DNA of 64,000 nucleotides, taken from contig NZ_CH724156.1 in NCBI RefSeq assembly GCF_000152625.1, positions 3,402,602 to 3,466,601 of the forward strand, given 5' to 3'. This DNA comes from Roseovarius nubinhibens ISM (GTDB lineage: Bacteria; Pseudomonadota; Alphaproteobacteria; Rhodobacterales; Rhodobacteraceae). Shown here piece after piece: positions 45,569 to 54,712 of the stretch (positions are counted from its first letter, which is position 1; each line of letters opens with the position of its first letter). The position numbers and the translations under genes were made by a program. The notes under the pieces were generated by a model, which had not been told where the DNA came from, searched no databases, and was given only the letters and a program-made list of their open reading frames with translations.

Positions 45569-48500
45569 CACTCCGCCGCCGTCCGATTGGGCCAGACAAA
45601 GCCGACCGCCTGCCCTCTGGGCCCATCCGCCACCCGCAGCGCATCCCCGATATGCCGGGCGAGAACGCTGACATTGGGCACGAGAACCATACTGTCGTGA
45701 TCCCCGGGCACTTCGATCACCTCGAGCTTTGGCGCAAGCGGCCGCCACTGATTGTCCTCGAACACATATTCGCGCTCGCGGCTGACGAAATTGCCGCCCG
45801 ACACCGGCCAATGCCGGTCGAGCCGGGGCCGGAAGAGCGTCACCGCCCCATCCCAGGGCTTGGCCTCATAGGCGCCAACCGCCGCAAGAAACGCGCGCTC
45901 AATCCCCGCATTGTCAAAACCGCCGGCCTCGGCCCCAGCCTCACGCTGCGCCGCGCGCCGCCGATTCTCCGCCTGCCATTCAATCCGGTTGCGCAGCCAT
46001 TCCGCAAAATAGGCGGGCCCCTTGCGGCGGAGTTCATGCAGCTTGATCAACCCCTTGTCCAAGCGGCTCAGCGACGGGCGCACCGGCAGCGGCGTGTCGA
46101 GCAGGATCAGACTGCCGACCTCCTGACCCGCCGCCGACAATTGCTGTGCGATCTCATAGGCGGTGATGCCCCCGCCCGAGAATCCGGCAAGGTGATAGAG
46201 CCCCTCCGGCTGCTCCCGGCGCAGCTCGGCGATATAATCTGCCGCCGCCTCTTCGATCCGCTCATGCGGCGCCTCATCCCCGACAAGACCCCGCGCCTGC
46301 AGGCCAAAGACCGGGCGATCCTTGCCCAAAAGCGCCGCCATATGGCGCAGGTTCATCACATTGCCGAACATGCCCGCCACGATATAGAGCGGCGCGCCCG
46401 GCCCCGGAGTGCCACTGTGCAAGGGCACGAGATAGCGCGTGCTCGACACCTCCGCCGGTTTGGGCGCAGCGCCCCGGTCTTTTGAGGCCGCCTGCGCCAC
46501 CTGCCCGCCCGAGGCCTCGACCTTGGCCGCCAAGGCCCGGATCGTCGGCGCCTCGAACAGCACCGAAATCGGGAACTCGACCCCAAAGCTGCGCTTGACC
46601 TGCGCAAAGAGCCGCACCGCCAACAGCGAATGACCGCCCAGATCAAAGAAACTGTCCTCGGCCCCGATCTCTTCGATGCCGAGAACCGCCTGCCAGAGCT
46701 CGGCGAGCCCGGTCTCGATCTCGCCCTCGGGGGCGGCATATTCACTGTCGAGCTCGGGCCGCTCAAAGCTCTGCCCGGCACCGCCAGCCGCCTCTTGCGG
46801 CTGCGCCGCCTCGGCACAAAGCGCCGGCAGATCGAGCGAGGAAATGAACAGCTGCGACCGCCCAAGGCTCAGCCCCCGGGCCAGGGCCTCTGCGCCCTCC
46901 TTGGCCGTGATCCCCCGCGCCACATTCTGCGCGAGCCGCTCTTCGGCCCGGCTGAGCGGCGCCTGCGCCGCGTCCGCCACGCGAATATCCCGCGCCGCCA
47001 CCGGGGCCAGCGCAAAGCCGCCCTCACCGGCCAGCCTTCGCATCTGGAAATCCTCGATCTCGGCATAGACCGCGCCATCCGCCCCGCAGAGCGTGATGTC
47101 GAACCGCGCGCTGTCGCGATCCGCCCCCTCGCGCAGCCGCACCCAGCTGATGATTTCCGCCGGCAATTTCCCCCAGATGCGGATCGCCCCATAGGACATC
47201 GGCGCCCAGAGATGCGTGCCCTGATAGCCCGGCACCAGCCCGATGGCCCAGCCCGTCGCCAGATCCATCAATGCCGGATGCAGCCGGATACCCTCGTCGA
47301 GGTCCCTCTGTCCTTGGCTGCCGAGCGCCAGCCGCGCGATCCCCTCGCCCGCGCCGAACCGGGCCTCGCGTACCACATCCCAACGTGGCCCGAACTCGAG
47401 ATGCGCCATCTGCGGCGACCGTAAGGGCTGCGGCAGGATCTCGGCACAGCGTTTCTCGATCGCTGGCGGGTCAACCCGCCCGGGCCGCTCTGCCGGATCG
47501 AGCGGCGCAAGCTGCGCCTCGGCAATCGCCACCTGGCCGCGCCGCCCCTCGGCCTGCGCCTCGGCGCTAAGCTCGAACCGAAGCCCGTCGGCCTCTGGCG
47601 TCAGGGCAATCTCAATCCTGCGCCGTCCCGCCACATCGAGCGGGCGCAGGAACATCAGATCGCGCAGCGCATAGGGCGCGCCAAAGCCTTTCGCCGCCAG
47701 CGCCTCTGCCGCAAGCTCGACGGTCCCGGTCCCCGGCAGGATGATCTGCCCGCGCCGCGTCTTATGCTCGGAGAGCACCCAGTCGCGCGCGCCATCAAGC
47801 TCGGCCCGCAGCCGATCGCCCTCCGGCCCCGGCGTCAGTTCCCTGAGCAACGGCAGGTCGAGCTGCAGCGTTTCGCTGTCCTCTTCCCCGGTCCGCGCCG
47901 CCACCGCCTCGGCGGCCATGCCGGTCTCGGCCCAGACCCCCCAGTTCACCGCGCAGACCTTGGTCTTGCCGCCCCGGCGCGACTGGGCAAAGGCGTTGAG
48001 ATATTCATTCGCCGCGACGTAATCCACCTGCCCCGCCGGGGTGATGATGGTCGAGGTCGAGGAAAAGAGCAGCATCAGGTCGAGCGACCCATCAGGGAAC
48101 ACCGTGTCGAGCACCCGAAGCCCCGCCACCTTGGGCGCGAGCACCGCCTGCACCTGCGCCACATCCTTGGCCAGAAGCGGCGCGTCATCCACATGACCGG
48201 CGGCATGAATGACGCCCGTGACCGCGCCCCGCTCGGCGCAGAGCTGATCGCGGATCTCCTGCATCGCGGCGAGATCGGTGACGTCGCCCTGGAACACCCG
48301 CACCTCACCGCCGAGCGCCTCGATCTCGCGCAGCGCGATGAGCTTGGCCGCCACCGGCCCGGTGCCGCCGGTCCGCGCGATGTAATCGTCCCAGTCTTCG
48401 CGGGGCGGAACGGACCGACGCGATACCGACGCAATACAGGCGCTATACTCCCGTGCCAAATACCGCGCCACGCTAAGCCCGATGCCGCCCAACCCCCCGG

Positions 48501-51500
48501 TGATGAGATAGGTGCCACCGGCCCGGAACTCCGCCGGTTTGCGGGTCATGTCGGGCAAGGGCTCAGACCGCAGCCCCGCCACATAGCGCCGCCCGTCGCG
48601 ATAGGCGACCCGGGCATTCGCGGGCTCTGCCAAGAGCTCTTCGAGCAGCCGATCGACCAGCACCTCTCGCTCCGCCGCGCCTTGCATCACGAGATCGACA
48701 CTCGCCATGCTGAGCCCCGGCATCTCGCGCGGTGCGACCCCCAAGACCCCGGAAATCATCGCTTTTTCCGGCCAGGGCAGCGGCTCGTCTCCGACCTGTG
48801 CCGCGCCATTGGTGAAGGCCGTCACATGCACCGGGGCCCCGTCCTCCCGCGCCTCTTCGAGCGCCTGGGTCAGGTGGAACAGCCCATAGAACCCATGTTC
48901 GAGATTGCGGTCAAAGAAGCTGCCACCGGGGCGGAATGTCTCGCTTTCGGTCACCAGCCAGAAATGCGCCACCCGGTCCGGCATCATCCCGTCCTCGGCC
49001 AGCCCCGCCAGCAAAGCGTCATAGCCATCGCGCCCCACCTCCGGCGCGATCACATACTCCCCCGCCCCCCGCCGCAGAAAGCTATCGCCCGAGGCCACCG
49101 TCGCCACCCGATGCCCCGCCGCCCTGAGCCGGGTGACGAGCCGCTCCGCAATCCCGCCGGTGTCGCTGAACACCAGCCAGCACCGCGGCGCCTCCGCCAG
49201 CCGATCCAAGGCATCTGCCTCGATATCGGGATAGGCGGGCTTCCAGCCGAGGCTATAGCCCCAATCGCGCAGATCCTCATGCCGCGTGACAAGTGCCTGT
49301 TTGGCCGCCACATCGCGCCGCCCCGGCGCAATAAAAAACCGTTGCTGTTGAAAGGCATAGGACGGCAGAACCACGCGGTTGCGCCGCGCATTGCCCCAGA
49401 TCTGATCCCAATCCGCCTCGACCCCGGCAGCCCAGAGCCGGCCAATGATGCGCAGGAAATGGGCGTCATCCTCGGTCTTGTCCTCCGGATGCCGGAGCGA
49501 ACTCAGCACCTGACCGGGTTTGACCGCCGGCTGCATCCCCGCCAGCGCGCTGAGCGCCTTGCCCGGCCCGACCTCAAGGAACACCCGATCGGATTTCGCC
49601 CCGAGATGGCGCAGGCAATCGTCAAACCGCACCGTGTTGCGCAGCTGTCCGACCCAATACTCCGGGTCGGTCGCCTCCTCGGCACGCAGCGCCTCACCGC
49701 TGCGGTTCGAGATGATCTCCATCTGCGGTGCCGCTAGCGGGATCGAGGCCAGAAAGGCGCGATAATCCTCAAGGATCGGCTCGAGCATCCGGGAATGCGC
49801 CGCGATATCGATGGCAATGCGCTGAAACTCGACCCCGTCGCGCGTCAACCGCGCGCCAAGCTCCGCCAGCGCCGCATCCGGGCCGGACACGGCACAAAGC
49901 TCGGGCGCATTGACACTGGCCATGTCGAGCGCCTCGGCCTCCGAGAGATAGGCCCGCAGCGCCGCCTCGCCGAGCGACACGCTGAGCATCCCGCCCGCCG
50001 GCACCCGGTCAAACAACTGCCCGCGCAGCAGCACCAGATCGATGCAATCCTCGAACCCCATGACCCCGGCGAGACAGGCGGCAGTATTCTCCCCCATCGA
50101 ATGCCCAACCAGCGCCGCCGGACGCACCCCCCAGCTCATCCAGAGCTGGGCCAGCGCATATTCCACAATCATGATCAGCGGCAGCTGCACCGAAGGCTGC
50201 AACAGCGCCTTGTCGGCCTCGGCCTCCTGCCCCGGCTCTGGCAGCCAGACGGCGCGAATGTCAAAATCGCTCCGCGTTTCAAGATGGGCGAGCCCCCGCT
50301 CCATCCAGTCGCGGAAGACCGGCTCCGTCTCATAGAGATCGCGCGCCATGCCCGCATATTGCGCGCCGCCGCCGGGGAACATGAAGACCACATCTGGCGC
50401 CGCGCCCAGCCGCTCATGGCTGAAGACCCGACGCGGATCGCCCGCCTCGAGCAGATCCGCCGCCTCTTCATGGCTTCGGGCCACCACGACGCGCCGCTTG
50501 TCGAAGGCCCCGCGCGCGGTCTTGAGCGTATAGGCCACATCGGCCAGCGGCACCTGCGGCGACCGGCGCAGCCAGTCGGCCAGCACCAAAGCATTGGCAT
50601 CGAGCGCCTTGGCGGATTTCGCCGAAAGCGTTAGGATCTGATAAGGCCAGTCCGACGGCTCTGACGCCGCCCGCGCCGGCGCTTCTTCGAGCACCACATG
50701 CGCATTGGTCCCGCCCACGCCCAGCGAATTGACCCCGGCCCGGCGCGGCGCCTCTGCCGTCCAATCCGACAGCCGGTCACTCACCCGAAACGGGCTGCCC
50801 TCGAAGGCGATGGAGGGGTTCGGCGCCTCATAGCCGAGGCTCGGCACCAATTGCTTGTGATAGAGCGACAGGCTCGTCTTGATCAGACTCACCACCCCCG
50901 CCGCGGTGTCGAGATGGCCGATGTTGGTCTTGACCGATCCGATCCCGCAATAGGGTGTCTCGGCCCCGCCAAAGGCCTCGGTCAGCGCCGCCACCTCGAT
51001 CGGATCGCCCAGATAGGTGCCGGTGCCGTGGCATTCCACATAGCCGATGCTTTCCGGCGGCAGCCCGGCATCGCTGAGCGCCGCGCGCACCGCCTCGGCC
51101 TGGCCATCGACGCTCGGCGCGAGATAGCCCGCCTTGGCCGCCCCGTCATTGTTGATCGCGCTGCCCTTGATCACCGCCCAGATGTGATCGCCATCGGCCA
51201 GCGCATCCTCGAGCCGCCGCAGCGCCACCGCGCCTGCGCCGCTGCCAAACACCGTGCCCTGCGCCCGATGATCGAAGGCATGGCAATGGCCATCCGGCGA
51301 CAGGATTTCGTTTTCCTTGTAGAGATAGCCCCGCCCCTGTGGCAGCTCGATCGTCACGCCGCCCGCCAGCGCCATATCGCATTCGCCGCGCATCAGGGCC
51401 GCTCGCGCCTGATGCACCGCCACCAGCGAGGTGGAACAGGCGGTCTGGATGTTGAGGCTCGGCCCCTTGAGGTCGAACACATGGCTCACCCGGGTCGACA

Positions 51501-51990
51501 GGAAATCCTTGTCATTGCCGGTATGGCGCAGAAGGAACATGCCCACATCATCGACGAGATCGGGGTTGGAGCAGATGTTGAAATAGAAATAGCTGCCCAT
51601 GCCACAACCCGCATAGACGCCAACGCGGCCCTTGAACTGGCCCGGCACATGCCCGGCCTGCTCCATCGCCTCCCAGCTCACCTCTAGGAATTTGCGATGC
51701 TGCGGGTCGAGGATCGCCGCCTCCTTGGGACCAAAGCCAAAGAAATCGGGATCGAAATGGTCGTATTCGTCGAGAAGCGCCGCCGCCCGCACGTAATTGG
51801 CCTGCGCCAACCGGCCCGGGTCTTCGCCCGCCGCGAGCAAATCCTCTTCGCTTTGCGGTTGGATGCTCTCGATGCCTTGGCTGAGGTTGCGCCAGAAGTC
51901 ATCGACGCCATCGGCCCCCGGCACTTTCAGCGCCATGCCGACAATCGCGATATCGCCCCCAAGATCGGTCGAGCTTCCCCAAGCACACAT
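45568..51990 (-). CDS. Type I polyketide synthase, KS-AT-KR-DH-ACP-TE
   Basis: A 2140-residue single-module PKS. KS residues 1-430: active Cys in TACSTSL (near 184), His in ECHGTGT and KTNIGH. AT near 560-860: Ser in GHSMGE (near 631) and AAHSRML in the extender-specificity region. KR: structural half from about 950, NADPH motif ITGGLGGIG (near 1166), Tyr in QVDYVAANEYLNA. DH after the KR: SEHKTRRGQIILPG (His near 1409, one residue longer than the usual HxxxGxxxxP spacing) and HPALMDLA (Asp near 1577). ACP: DLGGHSLL near 1783. TE: GFSGGG near 1938. Residues about 1181-1194 in the KR are encoded by an iteron copy. The terminal TE suggests it acts last, after the NRPS. It is the first gene of the operon. 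Confidence 0.92.
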   Translation of the reverse strand: MCAWGSSTDLGGDIAIVGMALKVPGADGVDDFWRNLSQGIESIQPQSEEDLLAAGEDPGRLAQANYVRAAALLDEYDHFDPDFFGFGPKEAAILDPQHRKFLEVSWEAMEQAGHVPGQFKGRVGVYAGCGMGSYFYFNICSNPDLVDDVGMFLLRHTGNDKDFLSTRVSHVFDLKGPSLNIQTACSTSLVAVHQARAALMRGECDMALAGGVTIELPQGRGYLYKENEILSPDGHCHAFDHRAQGTVFGSGAGAVALRRLEDALADGDHIWAVIKGSAINNDGAAKAGYLAPSVDGQAEAVRAALSDAGLPPESIGYVECHGTGTYLGDPIEVAALTEAFGGAETPYCGIGSVKTNIGHLDTAAGVVSLIKTSLSLYHKQLVPSLGYEAPNPSIAFEGSPFRVSDRLSDWTAEAPRRAGVNSLGVGGTNAHVVLEEAPARAASEPSDWPYQILTLSAKSAKALDANALVLADWLRRSPQVPLADVAYTLKTARGAFDKRRVVVARSHEEAADLLEAGDPRRVFSHERLGAAPDVVFMFPGGGAQYAGMARDLYETEPVFRDWMERGLAHLETRSDFDIRAVWLPEPGQEAEADKALLQPSVQLPLIMIVEYALAQLWMSWGVRPAALVGHSMGENTAACLAGVMGFEDCIDLVLLRGQLFDRVPAGGMLSVSLGEAALRAYLSEAEALDMASVNAPELCAVSGPDAALAELGARLTRDGVEFQRIAIDIAAHSRMLEPILEDYRAFLASIPLAAPQMEIISNRSGEALRAEEATDPEYWVGQLRNTVRFDDCLRHLGAKSDRVFLEVGPGKALSALAGMQPAVKPGQVLSSLRHPEDKTEDDAHFLRIIGRLWAAGVEADWDQIWGNARRNRVVLPSYAFQQQRFFIAPGRRDVAAKQALVTRHEDLRDWGYSLGWKPAYPDIEADALDRLAEAPRCWLVFSDTGGIAERLVTRLRAAGHRVATVASGDSFLRRGAGEYVIAPEVGRDGYDALLAGLAEDGMMPDRVAHFWLVTESETFRPGGSFFDRNLEHGFYGLFHLTQALEEAREDGAPVHVTAFTNGAAQVGDEPLPWPEKAMISGVLGVAPREMPGLSMASVDLVMQGAAEREVLVDRLLEELLAEPANARVAYRDGRRYVAGLRSEPLPDMTRKPAEFRAGGTYLITGGLGGIGLSVARYLAREYSACIASVSRRSVPPREDWDDYIARTGGTGPVAAKLIALREIEALGGEVRVFQGDVTDLAAMQEIRDQLCAERGAVTGVIHAAGHVDDAPLLAKDVAQVQAVLAPKVAGLRVLDTVFPDGSLDLMLLFSSTSTIITPAGQVDYVAANEYLNAFAQSRRGGKTKVCAVNWGVWAETGMAAEAVAARTGEEDSETLQLDLPLLRELTPGPEGDRLRAELDGARDWVLSEHKTRRGQIILPGTGTVELAAEALAAKGFGAPYALRDLMFLRPLDVAGRRRIEIALTPEADGLRFELSAEAQAEGRRGQVAIAEAQLAPLDPAERPGRVDPPAIEKRCAEILPQPLRSPQMAHLEFGPRWDVVREARFGAGEGIARLALGSQGQRDLDEGIRLHPALMDLATGWAIGLVPGYQGTHLWAPMSYGAIRIWGKLPAEIISWVRLREGADRDSARFDITLCGADGAVYAEIEDFQMRRLAGEGGFALAPVAARDIRVADAAQAPLSRAEERLAQNVARGITAKEGAEALARGLSLGRSQLFISSLDLPALCAEAAQPQEAAGGAGQSFERPELDSEYAAPEGEIETGLAELWQAVLGIEEIGAEDSFFDLGGHSLLAVRLFAQVKRSFGVEFPISVLFEAPTIRALAAKVEASGGQVAQAASKDRGAAPKPAEVSSTRYLVPLHSGTPGPGAPLYIVAGMFGNVMNLRHMAALLGKDRPVFGLQARGLVGDEAPHERIEEAAADYIAELRREQPEGLYHLAGFSGGGITAYEIAQQLSAAGQEVGSLILLDTPLPVRPSLSRLDKGLIKLHELRRKGPAYFAEWLRNRIEWQAENRRRAAQREAGAEAGGFDNAGIERAFLAAVGAYEAKPWDGAVTLFRPRLDRHWPVSGGNFVSREREYVFEDNQWRPLAPKLEVIEVPGDHDSMVLVPNVSVLARHIGDALRVADGPRGQAVGFVWPNRTAAE
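48409..48451 (+). repeat. 11-bp-period iteron repeat inside the PKS ketoreductase region
   Basis: GACCGACGCGATACCGACGC, then AATACAGGCGCTATAC: two strong heptamers and a weak third at 11-bp spacing. It is antisense to the gene, encodes ACIASVSRRSV and supplies part of the KR Rossmann fold including the SRR turn. Confidence 0.8.
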
Positions 51991-52284
51991 TTAGCAATCG
52001 ACTCCCAAATCCATGTCTCGAAATGCGTTAGAATTATGAATTCTCTACCCGAAACAGGGGCAGTCGCGCAGCAGCGGACAGGGATTAAATTGAGTTTTCA
52101 CCTACAGCCCTTTGATAACATTAATTTTATTGAAAAGCCACAGTTTTGCCGCAAAGACACCGCTGGGTGACAAACCACGCAGGCGAAACAAATTGGTCAC
52201 GCTGGGTCAACAATGCCTTGATAAGGCGGCAGAATCGCTCTGAGGTTGATCCGTGCAACCGACCAGAGATCCGCCGGGGAGGTC
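51991..52284 (-). promoter_or_regulatory. AT-rich promoter region of the PKS-NRPS operon
   Basis: 294 bp between the Wzy-like gene and the PKS. It is much richer in A+T than its surroundings (TTGATAACATTAATTTTATT). Two perfect inverted repeats are visible: AGAATTATGAATTCT (52030-52044) and GCCTTGATAAGGC (52215-52227). GGGAG lies about 11 nt upstream of the PKS ATG. No ORF. Confidence 0.5.
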
Positions 52285-53763
52285 CTAGAGAACAGTACGC
52301 CGTTTCTTCGGCACGTCCCGCTGCAATGCGGTCGGCAGCGGCTGGCGCGTCATCGGGGCCTTGGCCTCCTCATCGCCATCCGCCCGAAGATAGCTCTCGG
52401 CGCGGCCCCAGACCGCCCCCGCCACAAGCCAGGTAAAGGGCGTCAGGATCGCGTTGATCAACATATCAACGAGCGTGATCGCCAGCAGCAGCGTCACCAC
52501 CCCGCCATAGCGCGCCCCCCGCGCTGTGTCGCCCGCTTTGCGGCGCGGCAAATGCCGCCACATCATGTAGACCGGCACCGCCAAGAGCCCCATCTGGCTC
52601 AGATAGCCGACCCAGCCGAAGGTCCCGAACACGATGATCCACTCGCCATCCGGGATGGTCAGAATCCGCCCCGTGGTGACGTCATGCAACAGGTTGCGCC
52701 CCCATCCGCCCCAGCCGAACAAGAGCTTTTCCTGCGCCCGCTCCAACAGGATCGTCTCATTGTTGAACCGATAGGCCAGCGATTGCGCGCGGTCGGGGTT
52801 GAACGCCTCGGCCTGTGCGAGGATCGCATCCACCGGCACCCAGCCATTGCCGCGCAGCACCGGATAGACCACCGCCACCGCCGCCATCAAGAGCGCCACC
52901 CGCACCATCGCCCGCTCGCTCGCAAAGAGAACCGCTGGCACGAGCGCCATCGCATAGAGCATCGAGGCAAGGCTCTTGCACAGGACCAGCACGCCCAGCA
53001 GGTAAATCCCCGCCAGCAGCGCCCGTGCCCTCTGCGGCCCCTTCTCCGCCCGCGCCAATGCCATCAGCGCCACCACCGAGGTCATCAGGAAAAACGCGAG
53101 CCAAAGCGCATGCGGCAGGAACACGATGGGCCTAAACCCGCCATCGCGCATCATCTGTTCGAAATCATGCTGAAAGAACCCGTAGATCCAGACATGCAGC
53201 TGCGGGCTCATGCGAATTTCAAAGAGCGCCGGCAGGCTATAGGCCAAGCCGCCCAGCGCCAGCGCCAGCAGCAGATCCCGCATCCCCTGATCCCGCGCGA
53301 GGAAATTCCGCCCGAGAAAGAACGGCATCAAGGTGATGAGCTGCGTCGCCAGCACCGAAAACAGGTCGATCACCCGCAGCCCCGGCAACGACCCCACCTC
53401 AAATAGGTTCGTCTCGCTCACCCCGAGCAGCGAAAACACCACCGGCTCGCGGTTGGTCAGAACGGTCGGCACCACGCCAAACACAAAGCCAAGGAGCAGC
53501 ACCCGCATCACCCATGTCTCGGGCCAGAGCCGCACCCGCTCCTTGAGCAGCAAAACCACCATGGCAAAGGCACAGATATTGGGGATCGACACCTTGTCCA
53601 TATCCGGCACCAGCGGCAGGTCGAACTCGGTCCCCTGCGGCAGCAGGAGATAGCCTGCCAGCACGGTCCAGATGATCGCCCGCTCTTTTGGCAGCTTCTG
53701 AAACAGCAAGAGCGACACGCCCGGCCACAGGATCAGCATGAGATAGGCCACGGGGTTCGGCAT
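52285..53763 (-). CDS. Wzy/O-antigen-ligase-like polysaccharide polymerase
   Basis: A 492-residue inner-membrane protein with about ten to twelve helices and a large periplasmic loop (about residues 290-360) containing RFNNETILLERAQEKLLFGWGGWGRN, the kind of loop seen in Wzy and WaaL proteins (E-x-x-L-FGWGxxG). It likely polymerises repeat units in the periplasm. It is encoded upstream of the PKS on the same strand, separated by about 294 bp. Ligase or polymerase cannot be decided by eye; with Wzx and Wzz present, polymerase is favoured. Confidence 0.82.
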   Translation of the reverse strand: MPNPVAYLMLILWPGVSLLLFQKLPKERAIIWTVLAGYLLLPQGTEFDLPLVPDMDKVSIPNICAFAMVVLLLKERVRLWPETWVMRVLLLGFVFGVVPTVLTNREPVVFSLLGVSETNLFEVGSLPGLRVIDLFSVLATQLITLMPFFLGRNFLARDQGMRDLLLALALGGLAYSLPALFEIRMSPQLHVWIYGFFQHDFEQMMRDGGFRPIVFLPHALWLAFFLMTSVVALMALARAEKGPQRARALLAGIYLLGVLVLCKSLASMLYAMALVPAVLFASERAMVRVALLMAAVAVVYPVLRGNGWVPVDAILAQAEAFNPDRAQSLAYRFNNETILLERAQEKLLFGWGGWGRNLLHDVTTGRILTIPDGEWIIVFGTFGWVGYLSQMGLLAVPVYMMWRHLPRRKAGDTARGARYGGVVTLLLAITLVDMLINAILTPFTWLVAGAVWGRAESYLRADGDEEAKAPMTRQPLPTALQRDVPKKRRTVL

Positions 53764-53953
53764 CGGCGTCGGACAGTCCTGCTAGTTGCGCGTCGCGGGC
53801 CATAGCGGCGCATCGCGGCGCGGCCCGGGGCGACCCTATCACGCACCGGCAGAATTGTCGCGCCCCTGCCGTCAACCTCCCGGAAACTGTGTTTTTTCTT
53901 TGCCAGCGTGGCGTGACAGGCTATCGCCTCTCGCAAAGCTATTTGAGGATCAG

Positions 53954-54709
53954 ATGCGCATCGACACCGGCACCGGCACCGTCGGGATCAACATCCCCAC
54001 CCGCGATCTTCTGTGGCAGGCGGTGACCGACCGGCTGGCCCGGGGGGATGGCTTTGCCCTTGCCACCGTGAACCTCGATCATCTGGTCAAGCTGCGCCAC
54101 GACCGCGCGTTTGCCCGCGCCTATGCGGGACAGGATTTCGTGGTGGCCGATGGCCGTCCCATCGTCTGGCTCTCACGGCTGAGCCGCCAGCCGGTCGAGC
54201 TGATGCCCGGCTCTGACCTGATCCTGCCGATGGCCCGGATCGCCGCGAAAAAAGACTGGCCTATCGCCCTGCTGGGCAGCACCGACGCGGCCCTCGCCGG
54301 GGCGGCAGAGGCGCTTGCGGCGCAAGTGCCGGGGCTGCGTGTCCTGCATTGCTTTGCCCCGCCCATGGGGTTCGATCCCGAAGGCGATGCGGCCGCAACC
54401 GCCCTGCAGGCGATCGAGGCCTCCGGCGCCCGGCTCTGCTTTCTGGCCCTCGGCGCGCCGAAACAGGAAATCCTTGCCCTGCGCGGTCGCACCCTCGCCC
54501 CCTCGGTGGGGTTCGTCTCCATTGGCGCCGGTCTCGATTTCCTCTCCGGCCATCAACGCCGCGCCCCGAAACTGATGCGGGCGCTTGCGCTCGAATGGCT
54601 CTGGCGCGCGCTGTCGAGCCCGAAACGGCTCTTGCCGCGCTATCTGGCCTGTTTCGCCATACTGCCCGGCCTCATCCTTCAGGCCTGGCGGCAGCGCCGC
54701 GCCCGCTGA
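53954..54709 (+). CDS. WecG/TagA/CpsF-family glycosyltransferase (GT26)
   Basis: A 251-residue membrane-associated transferase that adds a second sugar to an undecaprenyl-diphosphate-linked sugar. Motifs: ATVNLDHLVKLRHDRAFARAY (Thr-Val-Asn, near 35-55), VVADGRPIVWLSRL (catalytic Asp, near 63-76), LLGSTDAALAGAAEAL, and FLALGAPKQEIL near 160. Start 53954 has GAGG upstream; the longer frame from 53786 overlaps the promoter region. The C-terminus is hydrophobic and basic (amphipathic membrane attachment). Divergent from the Wzy-like gene. Confidence 0.9.
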   Translation: MRIDTGTGTVGINIPTRDLLWQAVTDRLARGDGFALATVNLDHLVKLRHDRAFARAYAGQDFVVADGRPIVWLSRLSRQPVELMPGSDLILPMARIAAKKDWPIALLGSTDAALAGAAEALAAQVPGLRVLHCFAPPMGFDPEGDAAATALQAIEASGARLCFLALGAPKQEILALRGRTLAPSVGFVSIGAGLDFLSGHQRRAPKLMRALALEWLWRALSSPKRLLPRYLACFAILPGLILQAWRQRRAR

Positions 54710-54712
54710 GCG

